A stretch of 64,000 bases of DNA from NCBI RefSeq assembly GCF_000746085.1, contig NZ_JQKO01000013.1, positions 62,001-126,000 on the forward strand, read 5' to 3'. A program made the translations under genes and the position numbers. The notes below the pieces were generated by a model. The model had not been told where the DNA came from, searched no databases, and was given only the letters and a program-made list of their open reading frames with translations. The DNA is from Methylocapsa aurea. GTDB taxonomy: Bacteria > Pseudomonadota > Alphaproteobacteria > Rhizobiales > Beijerinckiaceae. Positions within the stretch are counted from its first letter, which is position 1; each line of letters starts with the position of its first letter. Below are positions 11,680 to 21,128 of the stretch, one piece after another.

Positions 11680-12337
11680 CTAACGCTCGGTAAGACGGAG
11701 TCGGGAGAACCAGGCGCACAGGCAGCGCTTCGAGCGCGCTCCAGCATGACCGCACCCGATCACGCGCTGCATCGGTTCAAAGTTCTTCTTGCATCGAAAG
11801 GAGCGTCCATACATGCCGTGTGGAATCGCGGCAAGACAGCGCTCTCCTTGTGGCGCCCGCCCATCGAGGCGCGCCATCTTGGTGGAGACGCTCATCTCGT
11901 CGATGAAAGTCAGCCTCGCCGGATCGAGACCGAGCTGGCTTCCGGACCAGTCCTCTCGTCGCTTCAGGACGTCGGGCCGATCCTGCTCGCTCACGTCGGC
12001 GGTCTTTTGCGCGTCAGCTTGTGACGCTTGCAGAAGCGCCAAAGCGCAGCGACGCTCGGCTGCGCCAGCCGCGCCTTCAGCTCCGGCAGGGTGATGTCGG
12101 GCATCTCGACAAGAAGAGCGCGGATGAGATCGCCGTGCTGCTCGGACCGCCGCGACAGCCGATCGCCGCCTCGCGGCTTGGGACGCGCATCGCCACTCGA
12201 ACCGCGCAGCGCCTGCCACCGGATCCGCTCGACACGCTGATCCAGAACCGCGCCGCAGCCTGACGGCACGAAAATCCTTCGTCAATGGCGGCCAGGAGAC
12301 GGGAGCGAAGATCGAAAGAAAGAGACGCGGGCATCAA
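11680..12337 (-). pseudogene. IS630-family transposase remnant
   Basis: The N-terminal two thirds of an IS630-type transposase spread over different minus-strand frames. The start MPASLSFDLRSRLLAAIDEG is at about 12331. The middle part KPRGGDRLSRRSEQHGDL with ITLPELKARLAQPSVAALW is in a second frame (about 12215-11995). The DDE part EQDRPDVLKRREDW and LDPARLTFIDEMSVSTKMAR is in a third frame (about 12000-11850). The C-terminal third with the last catalytic residue is missing. At least two frameshifts make it inactive. Confidence 0.8.
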
Positions 12338-12733
12338 GGCCGGCCTCCTTCGTCAGCCCTCATCCTGAATCAGGTCAAAGCCGATTCGGGAATCCCTAAC
12401 CCCGATTCAATCAGACCGAATACCGCTCTAGCGCCCCGATTTCACCAACTGCAATCGGTCACAGGCCAACGCCAAGCATATGCTTTCGTCCGTTCAAAAC
12501 GGCGCCAAACAGCGTTGACACCACGGACATCCATTACCGTTTCGAGCGCAACAAATTCATTCCACCCGCCTGTTTTCTCATCAACAAACGACGAAGCAAG
12601 AGGTTCACAGAAGAGCTGAATCCGATGAAATCTCATGTTGTTGGGCCTGACACGTCGAGGGGAACTAATGTCTTGCGGCGACGTTTGCGAGCCGACCCCA
12701 ACATGGTGTCGCAATAGCAAAGGAGATCTCATT
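12338..12733. other. Gap before PRC-barrel gene
   Basis: About 400 bases without a gene. It carries the EcfG-type promoter at 12661-12685 and a strong Shine-Dalgarno (AAAGGAG, 12719-12725) for the next gene. A minus-strand frame at 12442-12846 runs over the promoter and the next gene and is a shadow. Confidence 0.6.
12661..12685 (+). promoter_or_regulatory. EcfG (general stress sigma) promoter of PRC-barrel gene
   Basis: GGAAC at 12661-12665, a 16-base spacer, CGTT at 12682-12685: an exact match to the consensus of the alphaproteobacterial general stress response sigma factor EcfG. The predicted transcript starts about 12692, 42 bases before the ATG at 12734, which has a good Shine-Dalgarno. 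Confidence 0.75.
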
Positions 12734-13156
12734 ATGATCAAGAAGATCGCTTTGTCCGCTTTGATCGTCGCATCCGCTGGCGGCCTTGCTTTCGCTGAAA
12801 TGGCGACCACCAAAGACCCTGCGACGGGACGCTCAGTCGTGACCAATCCTTCGTCGTCGCTGTCGACGAGCCGTTGGCTCGCCTCCGAAGTCTACAAAGC
12901 CGATATCTATGATCCCGGCGAACACAAGATTGGAGATATCACCGATCTCATTATCGATAGCAACGGCAACATCACAGCCGCAATCATCGGCGTCGGCGGG
13001 TTCCTTGGCGTTGGTCAAAAGGACGTCGCGATCCCCTTCAAGGATCTCAAGGTATCGACGCGCAATGGAAAGGATTGGCTTGTCCTCAATCGCACCAAAG
13101 ACGAGCTGAAGGCCGCCCCCGCCTATGACAAAAGGTCCGAGATAAACAAGATGTAG
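12734..13156 (+). CDS. Exported PRC-barrel domain protein, stress-induced
   Basis: A 140-residue protein with a signal peptide (MIKKIALSALIVASAGGLAF, cleavage near AFA-EM) and a PRC-barrel domain: RWLASEVYKADIYDPGEHKI, then GDITDLIIDSNGNI, IIGVGGFLGVGQKDVAIPF and WLVLNRTKDELKAAP. PRC-barrel proteins of this exported kind are common in Hyphomicrobiales but lack a defined role. The start at 12734 is set by AAAGGAG seven to eight bases upstream; a longer in-frame start at 12635 would lack the signal peptide. The EcfG promoter places it in the general stress regulon. A cytosolic PRC-barrel paralogue with the same promoter type is at 57708. Confidence 0.88.
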   Translation: MIKKIALSALIVASAGGLAFAEMATTKDPATGRSVVTNPSSSLSTSRWLASEVYKADIYDPGEHKIGDITDLIIDSNGNITAAIIGVGGFLGVGQKDVAIPFKDLKVSTRNGKDWLVLNRTKDELKAAPAYDKRSEINKM

Positions 13157-13402
13157 CAGGCGATCGCCACCAACGCCTGTTCGACGCGTTGGCTCATAAT
13201 TTCAGCCATCGCTACGGAAGAGCGTGGCTAGCAGAGCCAATCCAACTTGCGCATCCGGCCATGCGGCGCAATTCGGGTGTAGCCAGGCACCGAAGAGCGC
13301 AACGCATAGGACTCGCGGAAAATAGATCTAGGGGCGCAGCGGCGGCATCAAAGGCTTGTGATCCACCCTCGTTGAACTGGTCCACCCTGAAGGAGGACCG
13401 CA

Positions 13403-13560
13403 ATGCCAAGAACGCGTCACAAGCCAGAAGAGATCGTCGCCAAGCTGCGACACGTGGACGTATCTGTTTCACAGGGGCGGTCTGTGGCGGACGCCGTTCG
13501 CGCCATTGGCGTGTAGCCGATGTGACTTACTATAGGTGGCGGCAGGAAGCGGCAGGTTCA
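13403..13560 (+). pseudogene. IS3-family orfA remnant
   Basis: ATG 13403 begins MPRTRHKPEEIVAKLRHVDV and continues SVADAVRAIGV to a stop at about 13514-13516. The usual continuation VTYYRWRQEA is present in the next frame, so one frameshift has occurred. Only the helix-turn-helix part of orfA is left; no orfB (DDE integrase) follows. The sequence ahead (TGATCCACCCT, GGTCCACCCTGAAGGAGGAC) resembles an IS3-group end. Confidence 0.75.
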
Positions 13561-13594
13561 TGTATTGTATCAAATAGCCGCGTTGCTCGACATG

Positions 13595-13622
13595 GCGGGA
13601 GCGATAAGAGTGTCGCTCCCGC
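13595..13622 (-). terminator. Hairpin downstream of the NRPS gene
   Basis: Perfect 10-base inverted repeat GCGGGAGCGA / TCGCTCCCGC with an 8-base loop, 80 bases past the NRPS stop codon. No T-run follows on the minus strand, so it is either a poor intrinsic terminator or an mRNA-end stabiliser. Confidence 0.4.
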
Positions 13623-13701
13623 GTGGTTTGGCCATGATCGCCCAATTTTACGACCGGATCGGCGCACCGCGGGCGCAAAAAACAAATCACAATTTCGACG
13701 C

Positions 13702-16700
13702 TTAAACCGCTCTTTGCGTCTCTTGCGCCCCATCGACCCGGTCAAGCAAGGGCTGCATCGTTTCGGCGATGGCGCTTGGTCCGCCATTTTTGAACATTTC
13801 GCCGTGCCAGCCAGGAATGCGGTGAAGCATGAGGCGCCCCTTCACGAGATTTGTCCAGCCCATGCCTGGCTCGGTAAATCTTGTGCTGATAATGTCGCTT
13901 TGCAATATGAGGACGTCGCCTTCCGTCGCGGATAGGCAATAATTGTCTCGCGCTTCGGCCAAGTGGCGCAGAAACCATTGATCCTCCCCATCGTCCTTGC
14001 CTTTTGGCTTTTCCTTGATGAGATGGAGGCCAACCGCCAAGTCAAGGATCTTGCTCTTGCGGACCAGCCGGTAGGACGCGAGAAGTTCGCCAAACGACAT
14101 GGCGCCCTTGCGGATTTCCATGAATTGATGGCGAAGGACATGGATGCGAAAGGCCGCCTCGGCAAAAAAGCGCTTGTGGAAGGGTAGCTTTCTGACGTAG
14201 CCGGGCGCCCAAGCGTCGGCCATTATGACCAGTGGAACTGTTTCCCCCTGCTGCTTGAGTTGCCGCGCCGCTTCATAGGCAATGATCCCAGCCACGCAAT
14301 AGCCGAACAGGATATAGGGGCCATGCGGCCGCATCTCCTGGATGAGGCGGACATAGTCGGCCGCGATCTCGCTCAGGCAGCGGGCGGGCAATGGGCGTGG
14401 ATCGTCCGGATCGAACAACGTCACTCCAAAAAAGGGCCGATCCGCTCCAATCTTATTCGCAAGATTATAGTAGAGCATGGCGTCATTGATGGCGATGACC
14501 GGCGTCTTGTCGCCTTCGGGTTGGATCCGGACAGTGCGCCACGACTCCGTCTCGCCTTGAATGCCGGACAAATACGCGGCGAATTCCCGCAAGGTCGGCG
14601 CCTTGAACAGAGCCAGCACGCTGATCTTGACGCCAAAATTTCTGGAGACGCGAGAGACCAGCCGCGTGGCCATCAAGGAATGCCCGCCAAGCTCGAAGAA
14701 GTTTGAGGCTGGCGTGACGTCCTCGACAGCGAGAACGTCACGCCAAATCTCGGCCAGCGCGCGTTCTGTCTTCGACCATTCGATAGGAGAGACCGGAGCC
14801 TTGGCGGGCTCGGCCGGCTGCGGCAGCGCCCGCCGGTCGACCTTGCCATTCGGCGTCAGAGGAAACGAATCCAATATGACAATGGCCGAGGGAATCATGT
14901 GTTCAGGAAGCCGCGCGCGCAATGCCTCGATTACCGCCGCGCCGCAGGCGTGGCGCTTGTCGGCTGGCGCCGCTTCGACCAGCTTCAGATAAGCGACAAG
15001 GCGTTTTGTCGGACTATCTTCGAGCCTAACTACGATGGCGTCGGCGACGCGGGGATCGAGATTCAACGTCTTTTCAATTTCGTCGAGTTCGACGCGCTTG
15101 CCGTTGATCTTGACCTGGCGATCCGTGCGGCCGAGGAAAACAATCTGCCCATCGGCGCGCCGGCGCGCCATGTCGCCGGTCAGATAGAGTCGGTCCTCCG
15201 CGCTTTTGGCGAGGGGACTAGGGATGAACTTTTCGTTGGATAGGTCCGGCCGGTTGAGATAGCCGAGCGCCAATCCTTGGCCGCCGACGCAAAGCTGGCC
15301 GCTCTCGCCATTTTTGACCGGCTTCAGGTCCGGTCCCAAGAGATGGACGTCGGTCTCGGCGATCGGAAGGCCGATCGGGAGATCTCCCTCGCCCCATCCA
15401 TCGCGCGGAATCTCAAAACAGGTGCTGAAGGTCGTATTCTCGGTCGGGCCGTAGCAATGGATCAGCCGCGTTTCCGGCAGTCCCGCCAGCGCTTTTTGGA
15501 TGTGTGTTGACGAATAGACTTCCCCGCCCGTGAGGATCCGGTGGAGTGGGCGCAGGCCTTCGAGTTGGTCGTCGACCAGCGCATTGAACAGACCCGTCGT
15601 GAAAAAAGCCGTTGTCGCGCCGTAACGCTTGATCGCCTCGGCAATTTCGTCGAGCGTCGGGCGCGGTTCGCGAATAATCCCTACGGCCCCGCCATTCAGC
15701 AAGGCGCCCCAGATTTCGAAGGTGCTCGCGTCGAAGGCCAGCGGCGCCGCGTGAAGGAAGATTTCATCGGGTCCAAAATGCGCATAATCTTGCCCGCTCA
15801 CCAATCGCGCGATGCCGCGATGCGGGATCATCACGCCCTTCGGCCGCCCGGTCGAGCCGGACGTGTACATCAAATAGGCGAGGGCGTCTGGATTCGCATC
15901 GCGTTGAAGCGCGGCGTCGCTTTCGCGAGAAGCCGCCGCGAGGAACGAATCAAGGTCCGCGAAATGATGGCCCGTCGGGCCTGCGGCCAGCGACTCCTGC
16001 TGCGCCAGCGCGAGCGCCGGACGGCAATCGTCGATCATGAAGGCGAGGAAATCCTTTGGGTAACTCGGGTCCAGAGGAACATAGGCGGCGCCGGCCTTCA
16101 AAATGCCGAGCATCGCAATGATGGCGTCGGTTGAGCGTTGCGCGAGCAGCCCGACAAAATCGCCAGGCTGAACGCCAAGCGTCTGCAAGCGTCTCGCGCA
16201 TTGGTTCGAGCGCCGATCAAGTTCGCGATAGGACAAGGCGTTCGCCCCATCGAAGATCGCCGGTTCGTCGCCCGCTATTTGCGCGCGCGCTGAAAAAAGC
16301 GCGTCGACTGATTGGGCGGCTAAGGAGCTCGTCGGCGCGAAGGCGTCAACCCGCCCACCAGTGGCGCTCATAGCCCCCATGCTTGGAGCGCCGGCGTTTG
16401 TCGCGCGGTCGGCCGCCGCTGGCAAGGTCAACGCCGACAACTTCAAATTAGGTGTGGAGAAGCCAAATTCGAAGGCGGCAGCCATAGAGGCGACAAGGCG
16501 CTCCGCTGTGCTCTTCTCAAAAAGATTGGGATTGTATTCCAGCGCGATGCGCCAGCCATTGGGCCAATGAGCCAGGAAAAAATTAAGATCGTAGATCGCG
16601 CCCGTGGATGCCGAGGGATGGCCGGTGAGTTCAAAATTGCCGTATACGTGACGATGAATAACGTCGCGAAATACGGTGAAATTGACGGAGGCGAGCGGAT

Positions 16701-17787
16701 TGCGGTCGAAGTCGCGCACTGGGTTCAAGATTTCGACCAGCTTAGCGAATGGCACCTGGCGGTGAAGCAGCGCTTCCTGCACCGTTTCATTCACTCTTTG
16801 TAGCAATTCCTCGAAAGTCGGATCGCCGGATGCATTGAAACGCAGCACCAAATTATTGATGAATGGGCCGATCATGTCCTCAAGATCGATATGGTCGCGG
16901 CCAGCGCTTTGCGTTCCGAGCACGATGTCCGACTTGTCGGTGAAGCGGCGGAGCATTGCAACGATGACGGCGCATCCGAACACGAACACCGTCACGTCGC
17001 GCTGGCGGCCGATCTGGTCAATTTGATTGCCGATCTCCGGCGTCAGCACGACGGCCGTGATCTCGCCGCCAGCGGACTGCCCAGGCGTCCTTTCATGGTC
17101 CAGTTGAACTTCAAAGTAAGGCGCCCCTTGCAATTTGCTTTTCCAATAGGCAATCGATGCGTCGAAGTCGGCGCTGGCGAAATAGGCTTCCTCCCAGCGG
17201 CAATAATCGCCATATTGCATTGGCAATTCGGGCAGGGGGATGGGCTTGTCGGCGTCCAGCGCCTCGGCGATCAGGCCGAACTCATGCGCGATGACGCTGA
17301 TGGACCAGCCATCGAAAGCGAGGTGGTGAACAGTCACCGTTATGAACGCCCGATCGGGCGCCAGGCGAAGCAATGTGGCGCGGATCAGCGGCAATTTCTC
17401 GATGTTGAAAGACTGGCGCGCTTCGCTCCGGACGATCGCCATCGCGTCATCGAGGCGGTTCGCCTCGGGGATGATCGTCAGGTCGACGACGGAAAGCTTG
17501 AAGTCGTAATGATCCGCCACCGCCTGCACGGGTTCGCCATCTTTTTCGACGATTCTCGTTCTCAGCATTTCGTGACGATCGATGATCGTCTGAAATGCCC
17601 GCTCGATCGTCGAAGGGCTGAAGCGCCCCTTGATCTCCCAGCGCAGCGCGATATTGAAAGCTGGATTGCCCGGATTGAGCGAATCCATGAACCAGAAGGG
17701 CTCCTGAGCGGCCGAGCACGGAAAAATCTGCTCGCCGGTCCCGGACGAATTCGCATCGTGCGCCCCGGACATGTTCTGTAAACTCAT
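13702..17787 (-). CDS. Single-module NRPS (C-A-PCP-TE)
   Basis: A 1361-residue non-ribosomal peptide synthetase module. Domain order: condensation (about 20-450, active HHLAFDG at 154-160), adenylation (about 495-985, YLMYTSGSTGRPKG at 639-652, YGPTEN, NGK Lys982), carrier (about 1005-1075, FFELGGHSLMA with phosphopantetheine Ser1037), thioesterase (about 1095-1361). The thioesterase nucleophile is Cys1164 (FGYCVAG) instead of the common Ser, with Asp1191 and His1328 present; such GxCxG enzymes are known in other NRPSs. The hand-read specificity code is DAFFLGCTFK, suggestive of an aliphatic residue (low confidence). The condensation domain implies an acyl or aminoacyl donor made elsewhere. 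No MbtH, PPTase or second module is in the window. It sits next to exopolysaccharide genes. Confidence 0.95.
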   Translation of the reverse strand: MSLQNMSGAHDANSSGTGEQIFPCSAAQEPFWFMDSLNPGNPAFNIALRWEIKGRFSPSTIERAFQTIIDRHEMLRTRIVEKDGEPVQAVADHYDFKLSVVDLTIIPEANRLDDAMAIVRSEARQSFNIEKLPLIRATLLRLAPDRAFITVTVHHLAFDGWSISVIAHEFGLIAEALDADKPIPLPELPMQYGDYCRWEEAYFASADFDASIAYWKSKLQGAPYFEVQLDHERTPGQSAGGEITAVVLTPEIGNQIDQIGRQRDVTVFVFGCAVIVAMLRRFTDKSDIVLGTQSAGRDHIDLEDMIGPFINNLVLRFNASGDPTFEELLQRVNETVQEALLHRQVPFAKLVEILNPVRDFDRNPLASVNFTVFRDVIHRHVYGNFELTGHPSASTGAIYDLNFFLAHWPNGWRIALEYNPNLFEKSTAERLVASMAAAFEFGFSTPNLKLSALTLPAAADRATNAGAPSMGAMSATGGRVDAFAPTSSLAAQSVDALFSARAQIAGDEPAIFDGANALSYRELDRRSNQCARRLQTLGVQPGDFVGLLAQRSTDAIIAMLGILKAGAAYVPLDPSYPKDFLAFMIDDCRPALALAQQESLAAGPTGHHFADLDSFLAAASRESDAALQRDANPDALAYLMYTSGSTGRPKGVMIPHRGIARLVSGQDYAHFGPDEIFLHAAPLAFDASTFEIWGALLNGGAVGIIREPRPTLDEIAEAIKRYGATTAFFTTGLFNALVDDQLEGLRPLHRILTGGEVYSSTHIQKALAGLPETRLIHCYGPTENTTFSTCFEIPRDGWGEGDLPIGLPIAETDVHLLGPDLKPVKNGESGQLCVGGQGLALGYLNRPDLSNEKFIPSPLAKSAEDRLYLTGDMARRRADGQIVFLGRTDRQVKINGKRVELDEIEKTLNLDPRVADAIVVRLEDSPTKRLVAYLKLVEAAPADKRHACGAAVIEALRARLPEHMIPSAIVILDSFPLTPNGKVDRRALPQPAEPAKAPVSPIEWSKTERALAEIWRDVLAVEDVTPASNFFELGGHSLMATRLVSRVSRNFGVKISVLALFKAPTLREFAAYLSGIQGETESWRTVRIQPEGDKTPVIAINDAMLYYNLANKIGADRPFFGVTLFDPDDPRPLPARCLSEIAADYVRLIQEMRPHGPYILFGYCVAGIIAYEAARQLKQQGETVPLVIMADAWAPGYVRKLPFHKRFFAEAAFRIHVLRHQFMEIRKGAMSFGELLASYRLVRKSKILDLAVGLHLIKEKPKGKDDGEDQWFLRHLAEARDNYCLSATEGDVLILQSDIISTRFTEPGMGWTNLVKGRLMLHRIPGWHGEMFKNGGPSAIAETMQPLLDRVDGAQETQRAV

Positions 17788-18543
17788 AATGTAAATTCCT
17801 TTTGTCTAAACTCCCCGCGGGCGCTATTGCGTCTCAAACCAGCGCACAGCGGATCTCGCTCGTGTCCGACGCTTTTTTTCCAACGGCGCATTGCGCCGGT
17901 CCAAAGCGGTCCCCAGCCGCCGGAGACAGGTTCCGATTGAAAAAATCGATCGGAACATGTTGCAGCTCTCCAGAGTTTGAGCTGCTCCTTTCCCGATCGG
18001 GACGAGTCCATCCGATCGACGATCGCCGTAGAGGCCAAAGATCTGATCGACTAACCAACGTCTCCGGCTAAGCTCCAGCAGTGTTGCTAAAAGGCCCCCG
18101 AAAAACCTCTCTAACAACACCCCCTCTTATGAGTAGTGTTATTTTTCATAATATGTTTATTATTATTGTTATTTTTACAAGATGCCCCATATTCTTCACA
18201 CAAAAGCCATCTGGATCATCTATACTCCAATCGCGCTTAAAGGCAAAGGTCCCTATAGCCGCGGCCGCGGCGCCGGGGGATATTTCCGCTAGGGAGTGGT
18301 CTTATCGGGAGCGCCGCCTTAATGATGCCTGCCACATCGCCATCGGCGCAATCATCGCTCACTCGCCCCGACGAATTGATCGAGGGGCGCCATTAGGGTA
18401 GACTGTCAAAGAATTGGATCGGTGGGCGCTCGACATCGCTTGACGAAATCTGACAAGTTTTAAGCGCCGTCTGGGTCGCGCCAACCGCTTCATTGACTTG
18501 TCTAGTGAAGGGAGCGGTATTTTTTAAGTTTGGACGAAAAAAG
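17788..18543. other. Divergent intergenic region NRPS / glycosyltransferase
   Basis: About 750 bases with no gene. It must hold the promoters of the minus-strand NRPS and the plus-strand glycosyltransferase. 18120-18240 is strongly AT-rich compared with the flanks, and GTGTTG (18079-18084) with CAACAC (18113-18118) forms a spaced inverted repeat. No known operator is recognised. Confidence 0.5.
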
Positions 18544-19716
18544 ATGACCGAGCCGGCCATAGTGTTAGTTTGGGAGAATTTTGGGCCAATACATTCGGAT
18601 CGTTGCGATGCCGTCGCCAAGCTGATTGGAAAGCAGCGCAAGGTCTTTGGTTTGGAACTGGCTAGTAGCAGCGCTATGTACGAATGGAGATCGGAATCCG
18701 GCGCTGAATATCAAAAACAGACTTTGTTCCACAATAACTCCATCGACAAAGTACCCCTCTTCAAGAAGGCGTGGAAGCTCTTGCGGGCATGCTGGTCACA
18801 CCGTCCTGCGGATTTTTTCTTTTGTCATTATGAAGAGCCCTTCATTTTTCTGACCGCTGTCGTCCTTCGCCTCACCGGCAGCCGCGTGTTTATTATGAAC
18901 GACTCGAAATATGACGACTATCCACGCAATCTGGCGCGAGAGATCGTCAAGAGTATTTTTTACCGACCTTACAATGGAGCCATCGCCTCCGGAACCCGCG
19001 CCGCTGATTACTTTCGTTTCCTCGGCATGCCCGAAAGCCGCATCCTATTAAATTATGATACGCTGTCGACGGACCGGATAAGGCGATCCGCGGGCATCGC
19101 GAAGGCCCCCGGCGGAACGCCGTTCGAGGCGCGTCATTTCACGATCGTGTCGCGCATGGTGCCCAAGAAAAACATTTCGATGGCCTTGAAAGCTTATGCA
19201 ATCTATCACGCGCAAGCATCGCGGCCTCGCCAGCTCCACTTATGCGGCTCGGGTCCACTGGAAACGCCGCTCCGCGCCGAGGTTGCCGCGCTGGGGCTTG
19301 AGAAATTTGTTCTATTCCACGGCTTTCTCCAGATAGAGGACGTGTGCCCCATTCTAGGACGGACCCTGGCTCTTTTGTTGCCGAGCACCCAAGAGCAATT
19401 CGGCAATGTCGTAATCGAGGCCCAGGCGATGGGACTGCCTGTGATCCTATCGGAGAATTGCGGCGCGAGAGACCTGTTGGTTCGAAGCGGCGTCAATGGC
19501 TTCGTTATTGAGCCCGACAATCCGGCCGGCTTGGCCTACTTTATGGGTCTCATCGATCAGGACGAAAATCTCTGGCGGCGCATGTCGGAAGCGACCGAAA
19601 AGTTCTCGACGCTGGGCGACGCCTCGCTATTTGCCGCCGCGGTCGCCACGCTCGCAGGCAGCCGTCCCGCCAATTCATTGCCGTTGATCGCGATGCCGAA
19701 GTCGTCGGCCGACTAG
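18544..19716 (+). CDS. Glycosyltransferase family 4 (GT-B)
   Basis: Cytosolic or membrane-associated sugar transferase of 390 residues. The C-terminal Rossmann half shows the GT4 signature: FTIVSRMVPKKNISMALKAY (donor domain entry), HLCGSGPLETPL, and LLLPSTQEQFGNVVIEAQAMGLPVI with the E-x7-E motif (Glu of EQFGNVVIE). The donor sugar is not readable. The start was set at ATG 18544, which gives MTEPAIVLVWENFGP; the in-frame start at 18493 adds only a short weak extension. It is the first of several sugar transferase genes in the polysaccharide locus and is divergent from the NRPS. Confidence 0.88.
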   Translation: MTEPAIVLVWENFGPIHSDRCDAVAKLIGKQRKVFGLELASSSAMYEWRSESGAEYQKQTLFHNNSIDKVPLFKKAWKLLRACWSHRPADFFFCHYEEPFIFLTAVVLRLTGSRVFIMNDSKYDDYPRNLAREIVKSIFYRPYNGAIASGTRAADYFRFLGMPESRILLNYDTLSTDRIRRSAGIAKAPGGTPFEARHFTIVSRMVPKKNISMALKAYAIYHAQASRPRQLHLCGSGPLETPLRAEVAALGLEKFVLFHGFLQIEDVCPILGRTLALLLPSTQEQFGNVVIEAQAMGLPVILSENCGARDLLVRSGVNGFVIEPDNPAGLAYFMGLIDQDENLWRRMSEATEKFSTLGDASLFAAAVATLAGSRPANSLPLIAMPKSSAD

Positions 19717-19775
19717 AGCATGTTCTTAAAAAGCCGATCAACCGATTTAGGGACCTGCTTGAGCGCCTCACTCTA
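19714..19775. repeat. Short REP-like repeat, GAGCATGTTCTT type
   Basis: AGAGCATGTTCTTAAAAAGC, then CGATCAACCGA. Related units are at 22128-22177, 24101-24150, 31165-31198 and 35491-35545, always between genes. Confidence 0.6.
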
Positions 19776-19778
19776 ACC

Positions 19779-20756
19779 TTAATCGAGTTGCGCAACGAAC
19801 CCACGCTGGCCCCCAAGGCGCTGGGAGACAACATTGACAATACGGCGCAGCAGAAGTTTGCGCGCTGCATATTTGCGATAGGCTGCAACGAAGCGTGAAC
19901 TGTCAAACGCATTGCGCGGAAAGCCAGCCAAGAATTCCTTATCCGCTGGAAGATGGAGCAGACTCCGGTTTGCAATTTTCTGGAAGGTCGGAATTGGCGC
20001 ATTCGTCCGCGCCGTCCACCATCTGGCTACCCCGCCGGCCCTGTCCGCATTTATCAGCGGCAGACCAGCTTCGACAGCCAAGTTTATCGCCGTGGACACA
20101 ATCATCTCGTCGCCAACGTGGTTTAGTCCGCCAACCGCCTTTAAATAGTTTGGCCAGCACTTTCGGATCTGTTCCGAGAGGATCGCAAATCCCGCAGCGG
20201 TTCCCATGAGGAATTCGCCGCCGTACCAGCGAGGATCGCGCAGAGGGCGCCCAGCCACCACCTCGAGATCATGACGGATGCGCGCTAGTCCATATGAAGC
20301 AACCTCGACGTCAGTGATATCATAAACAACAAGGCCATCTTGGGTGAGAGCTGGTAGATCCAACGGCTTCCGGAGGACAGTATCAATATCGATCAACCCA
20401 GCGCAGTCGCCAAATTGGCCGGTCCCGAATGCTTCAATCAATTCCAATTTGAAATGCGCAGAATGGAAAGCGATTCCGCCCGGCACAGGCCATTTGAAAC
20501 GGTGCTGGATTAATTCAAGATCGGCGATCCCTATCCCTAGAGCGTCACAGCGACCGCGAAGGCGGGCGCTATCATTCGTTATGAGCGCGAAGGTCCCGCC
20601 GGAAGCGGCGACGGACGCCGCACATAGCGCCGAACACAGAAGATAAATGTCAGCGGGGTCTTTTGATCCTGGCCTTAGGTTGGCGTGGGACGCCTTATCC
20701 GCCGTGACATGCAGGAGTCCGTAGAGGCGGGTTCGAGAGGCGTCGAAACACGTCAT
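19779..20756 (-). CDS. GT-A-like glycosyltransferase, unassigned family
   Basis: A 325-residue soluble protein. It has a nucleotide-sugar-transferase look: early beta-alpha segments (CFDASRTRLYGLLHVTADKA), a DxD-type metal motif in CAGLIDIDTVLRKPLDLPAL, and WYGGEFLMGTAAGF plus HVGDEMIVSTAINL downstream, as in family 8/GT-A-like enzymes. No exact family is assigned. The start is well supported by AAGGAG eight bases before ATG 20756. It runs opposite to the preceding GT4 gene and on the same strand as the following methyltransferase and GT4. A role in the polysaccharide locus is inferred from position. Confidence 0.65.
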   Translation of the reverse strand: MTCFDASRTRLYGLLHVTADKASHANLRPGSKDPADIYLLCSALCAASVAASGGTFALITNDSARLRGRCDALGIGIADLELIQHRFKWPVPGGIAFHSAHFKLELIEAFGTGQFGDCAGLIDIDTVLRKPLDLPALTQDGLVVYDITDVEVASYGLARIRHDLEVVAGRPLRDPRWYGGEFLMGTAAGFAILSEQIRKCWPNYLKAVGGLNHVGDEMIVSTAINLAVEAGLPLINADRAGGVARWWTARTNAPIPTFQKIANRSLLHLPADKEFLAGFPRNAFDSSRFVAAYRKYAARKLLLRRIVNVVSQRLGGQRGFVAQLD

Positions 20757-21128
20757 TGGCTTGCTCCTTAAGACCTCGACCGGGCGAAACGAATCGGCGG
20801 AGGACTGGTCGCATGTTTTCCGATCGCGATCAGGTCCTGCGCGAACTGCGCCCGCTGAATCAGGCGGAAGGCTCTTTCCAGGCCCGCCGACGCCCAGATC
20901 GCCAGATCACCACGTCGTAAGACGCAAGACATACGCCGAAACGCAACCGGCCAGCCATTCAATGCACGTGGCTATTTAATACTTGGCCGTCCACCATCAC
21001 GCCAAGGTTAGAAATTTGCCGGTTGTCGCTAAAGGGAGCATGATCGTCAGGCCGCACGCGTCCATTCTCGTTCAGCCGCCAGTCAGGGCATCACGCGGCA
21101 AACTGATGCAGCTTCCCAACCACAGCGA
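20757..21128. other. Gap, nothing recognised
   Basis: About 370 bases between two minus-strand genes. Apart from the Shine-Dalgarno of the upstream-read gene at about 20765-20770 no signal was found. Confidence 0.5.

Larger units (their letters stand above)
13157..13701. other. Gap with IS3 remnant and hairpin
   Basis: Non-coding between the PRC-barrel gene and the NRPS 3' end. It contains the IS3 orfA fragment (13403-13560) and an inverted repeat (13595-13622). The long plus-strand frame across 13189-13935 is not a gene: it runs through the IS fragment in the wrong frame and into the NRPS. Confidence 0.6.

Noticed and set aside
12442-12846. Minus-strand frame of 134 codons
   Set aside because: Runs antisense over the EcfG promoter, Shine-Dalgarno and signal peptide of the PRC-barrel gene.
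13189-13935. Plus-strand frame of 248 codons
   Set aside because: Passes through the IS3 orfA remnant in the wrong frame and into the antisense of the NRPS; not a gene.
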